Part shown: piece by piece, positions 23,308-25,514 of the stretch | Numbering within the stretch: position 1 is the first letter of the stretch | Layout of the letters: each line of letters begins with the position of its first letter | Notes under the pieces: model-generated | Told to the model about the DNA's origin: nothing | Database searches by the model: none | The model's input: the letters and a program-made list of their open reading frames with translations, nothing else | Made by a program: the position numbers and the translations under genes | Assembly (NCBI GenBank): GCA_964600225.1 | Contig: CAZRIT010000022.1 | Span: 1-25,514, forward strand | DNA length: 25,514 nucleotides | Reading direction: 5' to 3' | From: CAZRIT01 sp964600225 | GTDB lineage: Bacteria > Bacillota > Clostridia > Christensenellales > CAG-138

Positions 23308-24804
23308 ATGGAAAATTGCGGAATCAGCCGCTGGGACGACCCAAAGCTCATCAACGAGCAACTGAAAGCTTTGACGGATCAGCCGATTTGGGAGGTCAGC
23401 GACGCGTATTATAGCAGCCACATTGCGCCGTATTACAACGAAACGTGCAAAAAATCCTCCGAGGTGTTCAGCAAAACCAAGGAGTTGATACCCGGCGGCG
23501 TGCAGCACAACCTTGCGTTCAACAAGCCCTATCCGCTCTGCTTTGAGCGGGCGGAGGGCGCGTACCTGTACGATATCGACGGCAACGCTTACATCGACTT
23601 TCTGCAGGCGGGCGGTCCGACCATACTCGGCAGCAACCCGCCCGCCGTGCGCAACGCCGTCATTGAGCTGTTGAATACCTGCGGGCCGACCATCGGGCTG
23701 CTGCACGAAACGGAGCTCAAGCTGGCTCAACTGATACACGAGTGCGTGCCGAGCGTGGAGATGTTCCGCATGCTTGGCAGCGGTACGGAGGCTGTGATGG
23801 CCTCGCTGCGGATTGCGCGCATTGCCACGGGGAAGAAGCGCATCATCAAAATCGGCGGCGATTACCACGGCTGGTCCGATCAGATGGTCTACGGGCTCAA
23901 GCTCCCCGGCAGCAGGCACCTGCTGGAATCGCACGGCATTCCCAAACAGTGCTACGCCTTGACCGACGAGGTGCGTCCCAACGATTTGGATATGCTCGAA
24001 TACATGCTCAAGCGCAACCGCCTGCGCGGCGGCACGGCGGGCGTGATTGTGGAGCCCGTCGGGCCCGAAAGCGGCACGCGCCCGCAGGCGTGGGATTACA
24101 ACAAGAATGTACGCGCCCTGTGCGATCGGTACGGCGCGCTGCTGATATTCGATGAGGTGGTAACGGGCTTCCGCGTGGCGCTTTCGGGCGCGCAGGGGTA
24201 TTTTGATGTGGTGCCCGATTTAACCGTGTTTGGCAAGATCATCGCGGGTGGCTATCCCGGCGCGGGCGGCGTCGGCGGCAAGAAGGAGTACGCCTCGCTC
24301 ATGGCGGCGGGCATCGGCACCCTCAAGCACCGCGCCTATGTGGGCGGCACATTGGCCGCAGCGCCCATCTCTGCATTGGCGGGATATGTGGCCATACAGG
24401 AGATCAAGCGCACCAATGCTTGCGAAAAGGCGGGGCGCGCAGGCGACCGCCTGACGGACGGGCTGAAGCGGCTGATGGAAACGTACAAGCTGCCCTATGT
24501 GGTGTACAACCAGGGGTCAATCGTACATGTGGAGTGCGCGGCGGCCATGAGCTATGATTTTTCATCCAAATGCTTTCTCAAATCCGCTTTGCAGCTACTG
24601 AAATACAAAGATATGATCGTTACACGCAAGGAATCGATGGAGCGCATGGGCGCTGCCTACATGTCCAACGGCCTTGTGACGCTTGGCGGCAGCCGCATGT
24701 ATACGTCCCTGGCCGATACCGACGATATCATCGACGAGGCGCTCAACCGCTTCGAAAACGTGTTCAAGCATGTGGTCAAAACGGACAAGGGACTGCTGAA
24801 ATAG
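23308..24804 (+). CDS. Class III PLP-dependent aminotransferase (glutamate-1-semialdehyde aminomutase-like)
   Basis: 498 residues. PLP-enzyme features in order: KTKELIPGGVQHNLAF and YLYDIDGNAYIDFLQAGGPTILG near the N-terminus; FRMLGSGTEAVMASLRIAR; KIGGDYHGWSD; VIVEPVGPES; LLIFDEVVTGFRVAL; and TVFGKIIAGGYPGAGGVGG, whose Lys is the PLP-binding residue. It is longer than glutamate-1-semialdehyde aminomutase (about 430) because of an N-terminal extension of some 50 residues before the first conserved block. No haem-pathway genes are nearby, so a role in tetrapyrrole synthesis is not supported; it may be an amino-acid or amino-sugar aminotransferase or a 2,3-aminomutase-like enzyme. GGAGG lies eight bases upstream of the start. 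Confidence 0.88.
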   Translation: MENCGISRWDDPKLINEQLKALTDQPIWEVSDAYYSSHIAPYYNETCKKSSEVFSKTKELIPGGVQHNLAFNKPYPLCFERAEGAYLYDIDGNAYIDFLQAGGPTILGSNPPAVRNAVIELLNTCGPTIGLLHETELKLAQLIHECVPSVEMFRMLGSGTEAVMASLRIARIATGKKRIIKIGGDYHGWSDQMVYGLKLPGSRHLLESHGIPKQCYALTDEVRPNDLDMLEYMLKRNRLRGGTAGVIVEPVGPESGTRPQAWDYNKNVRALCDRYGALLIFDEVVTGFRVALSGAQGYFDVVPDLTVFGKIIAGGYPGAGGVGGKKEYASLMAAGIGTLKHRAYVGGTLAAAPISALAGYVAIQEIKRTNACEKAGRAGDRLTDGLKRLMETYKLPYVVYNQGSIVHVECAAAMSYDFSSKCFLKSALQLLKYKDMIVTRKESMERMGAAYMSNGLVTLGGSRMYTSLADTDDIIDEALNRFENVFKHVVKTDKGLLK

Positions 24805-24835
24805 CCCTTTACCCAATGTCATGATATGCATAAAG

Positions 24836-24866
24836 GCTGCGCACGGTTATGCTGCGCAGCTTGTTG
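24836..24866 (+). terminator. Terminator after the class III aminotransferase
   Basis: GCTGCGCA (24836-24843) pairs perfectly with TGCGCAGC (24853-24860) across a nine-base loop, followed by TTGTTG. The T-tract is interrupted, so it may be of moderate strength. Confidence 0.55.
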
Positions 24867-24917
24867 CATTGTGTGCTTACGCTGTCTTTGCGGCACGGCG
24901 CGTCAGACACATAGGAA

Positions 24918-24947
24918 TTGACGCGGCGCTTTGGGGCATGTTATGAT
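24918..24947 (+). promoter_or_regulatory. Promoter of the class I/II aminotransferase gene
   Basis: TTGACG (24918-24923) and TATGAT (24942-24947) with an 18-base spacer, 31 bases before ATG 24979. Confidence 0.7.
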
Positions 24948-24978
24948 ATATTAACTGCGATTTTTGGGGAGAAACAAT

Positions 24979-25514
24979 ATGAATTTTGATACCCTCATTT
25001 CCGATAAGGTCAAAAACATCCCGCCGTCGGGGATTCGGAAGTATTTCGATTTACTGGACGATACGCATATCAGCCTGGGCGTTGGCGAACCCGATTTTCC
25101 CACGCCCGACCGCATCCGTGAATATGTTGCCAACCGCCTCAAAAGCGGGCGCGTGGCTTACACCAGCAACTCGGGTGATCCGTATCTGAGGGAGCTGATC
25201 ATACGGTACCTGGCTGATCGCTACGATATCCACGGCTATGACTCGGTCGATCAGGTGCTCATCACCGTGGGCGCAAGCCAGGCCATCGACCTGGCCATGC
25301 GCGCCATATTGTCGCCGGGCGACGAGGTGATCGTGCACGAGCCGATCTATGTTTCCTACACCCCCGCCATCGAGCTGGCAGGCGGCAAGGCGGTTACGGT
25401 GGTGACGAAGGCGGAGGATCGGTTTCGGCTGAAGGCCGATGCGCTCAAGGCGGCCATCACGCCCAAAACAAAGGCGATTTTGCTGGCGTTTCCGAGCAAC
25501 CCCACGGGCGCCAT
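24979..25514 (+). CDS. Class I/II PLP-dependent aminotransferase, 3' end beyond window
   Basis: The first ~178 residues of an aminotransferase of the aspartate/MalY/PatA type. It shows ISLGVGEPDFPTPDRIREYV, then VAYTSNSGDPYLRELIIRYL, ITVGASQAIDLAMRAILSPGDEVIVHEPIYVSY and, at the window edge, ILLAFPSNPTGA, which belongs to the conserved N-P-x-G substrate/cofactor region. The PLP lysine would lie further on, outside the window. GGGGAG precedes ATG 24979 by eight bases, and the gene has its own promoter. Substrate specificity (aspartate, aromatic or other) cannot be decided from this half. It and the previous gene are both aminotransferases, but separate promoters and a terminator between them argue against one operon. 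Confidence 0.9.
   Translation, partial: MNFDTLISDKVKNIPPSGIRKYFDLLDDTHISLGVGEPDFPTPDRIREYVANRLKSGRVAYTSNSGDPYLRELIIRYLADRYDIHGYDSVDQVLITVGASQAIDLAMRAILSPGDEVIVHEPIYVSYTPAIELAGGKAVTVVTKAEDRFRLKADALKAAITPKTKAILLAFPSNPTGA

Overview
The window is a GC-rich bacterial chromosomal segment from a draft assembly: a run of 100 N at 2332-2431 is a scaffold gap inside one gene. Strong Shine-Dalgarno sequences, TTGACA/TATAAT-type promoters, a BofC-like sporulation-type domain, an Lsa/Cpl-type ABC-F protein and a Bacillota-style tyrS all point to Bacillota, probably class Clostridia. The amino-sugar and host-glycan genes suggest a gut or mucosal commensal. That placement is inference from gene content. No rRNA, CRISPR array, integrase or transposase was seen.

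Layout. (1) 1-4656, plus strand: the 3' part of tyrS, a YigZ/IMPACT-family gene, a large secreted and membrane-anchored beta-domain protein interrupted by the gap, and a DUF2461 gene. They overlap or nearly touch, as in an operon. (2) 4640-8785: a polytopic GT-C-like membrane protein on the minus strand, a BofC-like anchored protein, tRNA-Leu(GAG) with a consensus promoter and a perfect terminator hairpin, a relic of a phosphohexomutase gene, and an unrecognised two-helix membrane protein. (3) 8802-14456, minus strand: a five-gene operon, transcribed pfkB-type kinase, ChbG/YdjC-type deacetylase, truncated sugar-binding lipoprotein, GH112 phosphorylase, NahK-type N-acetylhexosamine 1-kinase. 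A LacI-family repressor gene (14710-15714) is divergent from it. A LacI-type palindrome lies exactly between the -35 and -10 of the operon promoter and a second lies just upstream of the lacI -35. (4) 15719-17481: an Lsa/Cpl-type antibiotic-resistance ABC-F gene behind a ~240-nt leader with its own promoter, a six-codon leader ORF, a long hairpin overlapping that ORF and an intrinsic terminator just before the gene. This looks like ribosome-mediated attenuation. (5) 17520-20415, minus strand: an alpha/beta hydrolase, a condensation-like acyltransferase and a zinc-ribbon membrane protein in a tight operon. (6) 20583-25514: nagA (minus), then an MFS transporter, a class III aminotransferase and the 5' part of a class I/II aminotransferase (plus).

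How the genes work together. The GH112 enzyme should split galactosyl-beta-1,3-N-acetylhexosamine (lacto-N-biose or galacto-N-biose, from milk or mucin glycans) with phosphate. NahK should phosphorylate the released HexNAc at C1. nagA serves the separate GlcNAc-6-phosphate route. The operon keeps only about a quarter of a sugar-binding lipoprotein and no permeases, so import must depend on genes elsewhere or the locus is decaying. The most interesting regulatory structure is the ABC-F leader. The most interesting metabolic question is what the kinase and deacetylase add to the GH112/NahK pathway.
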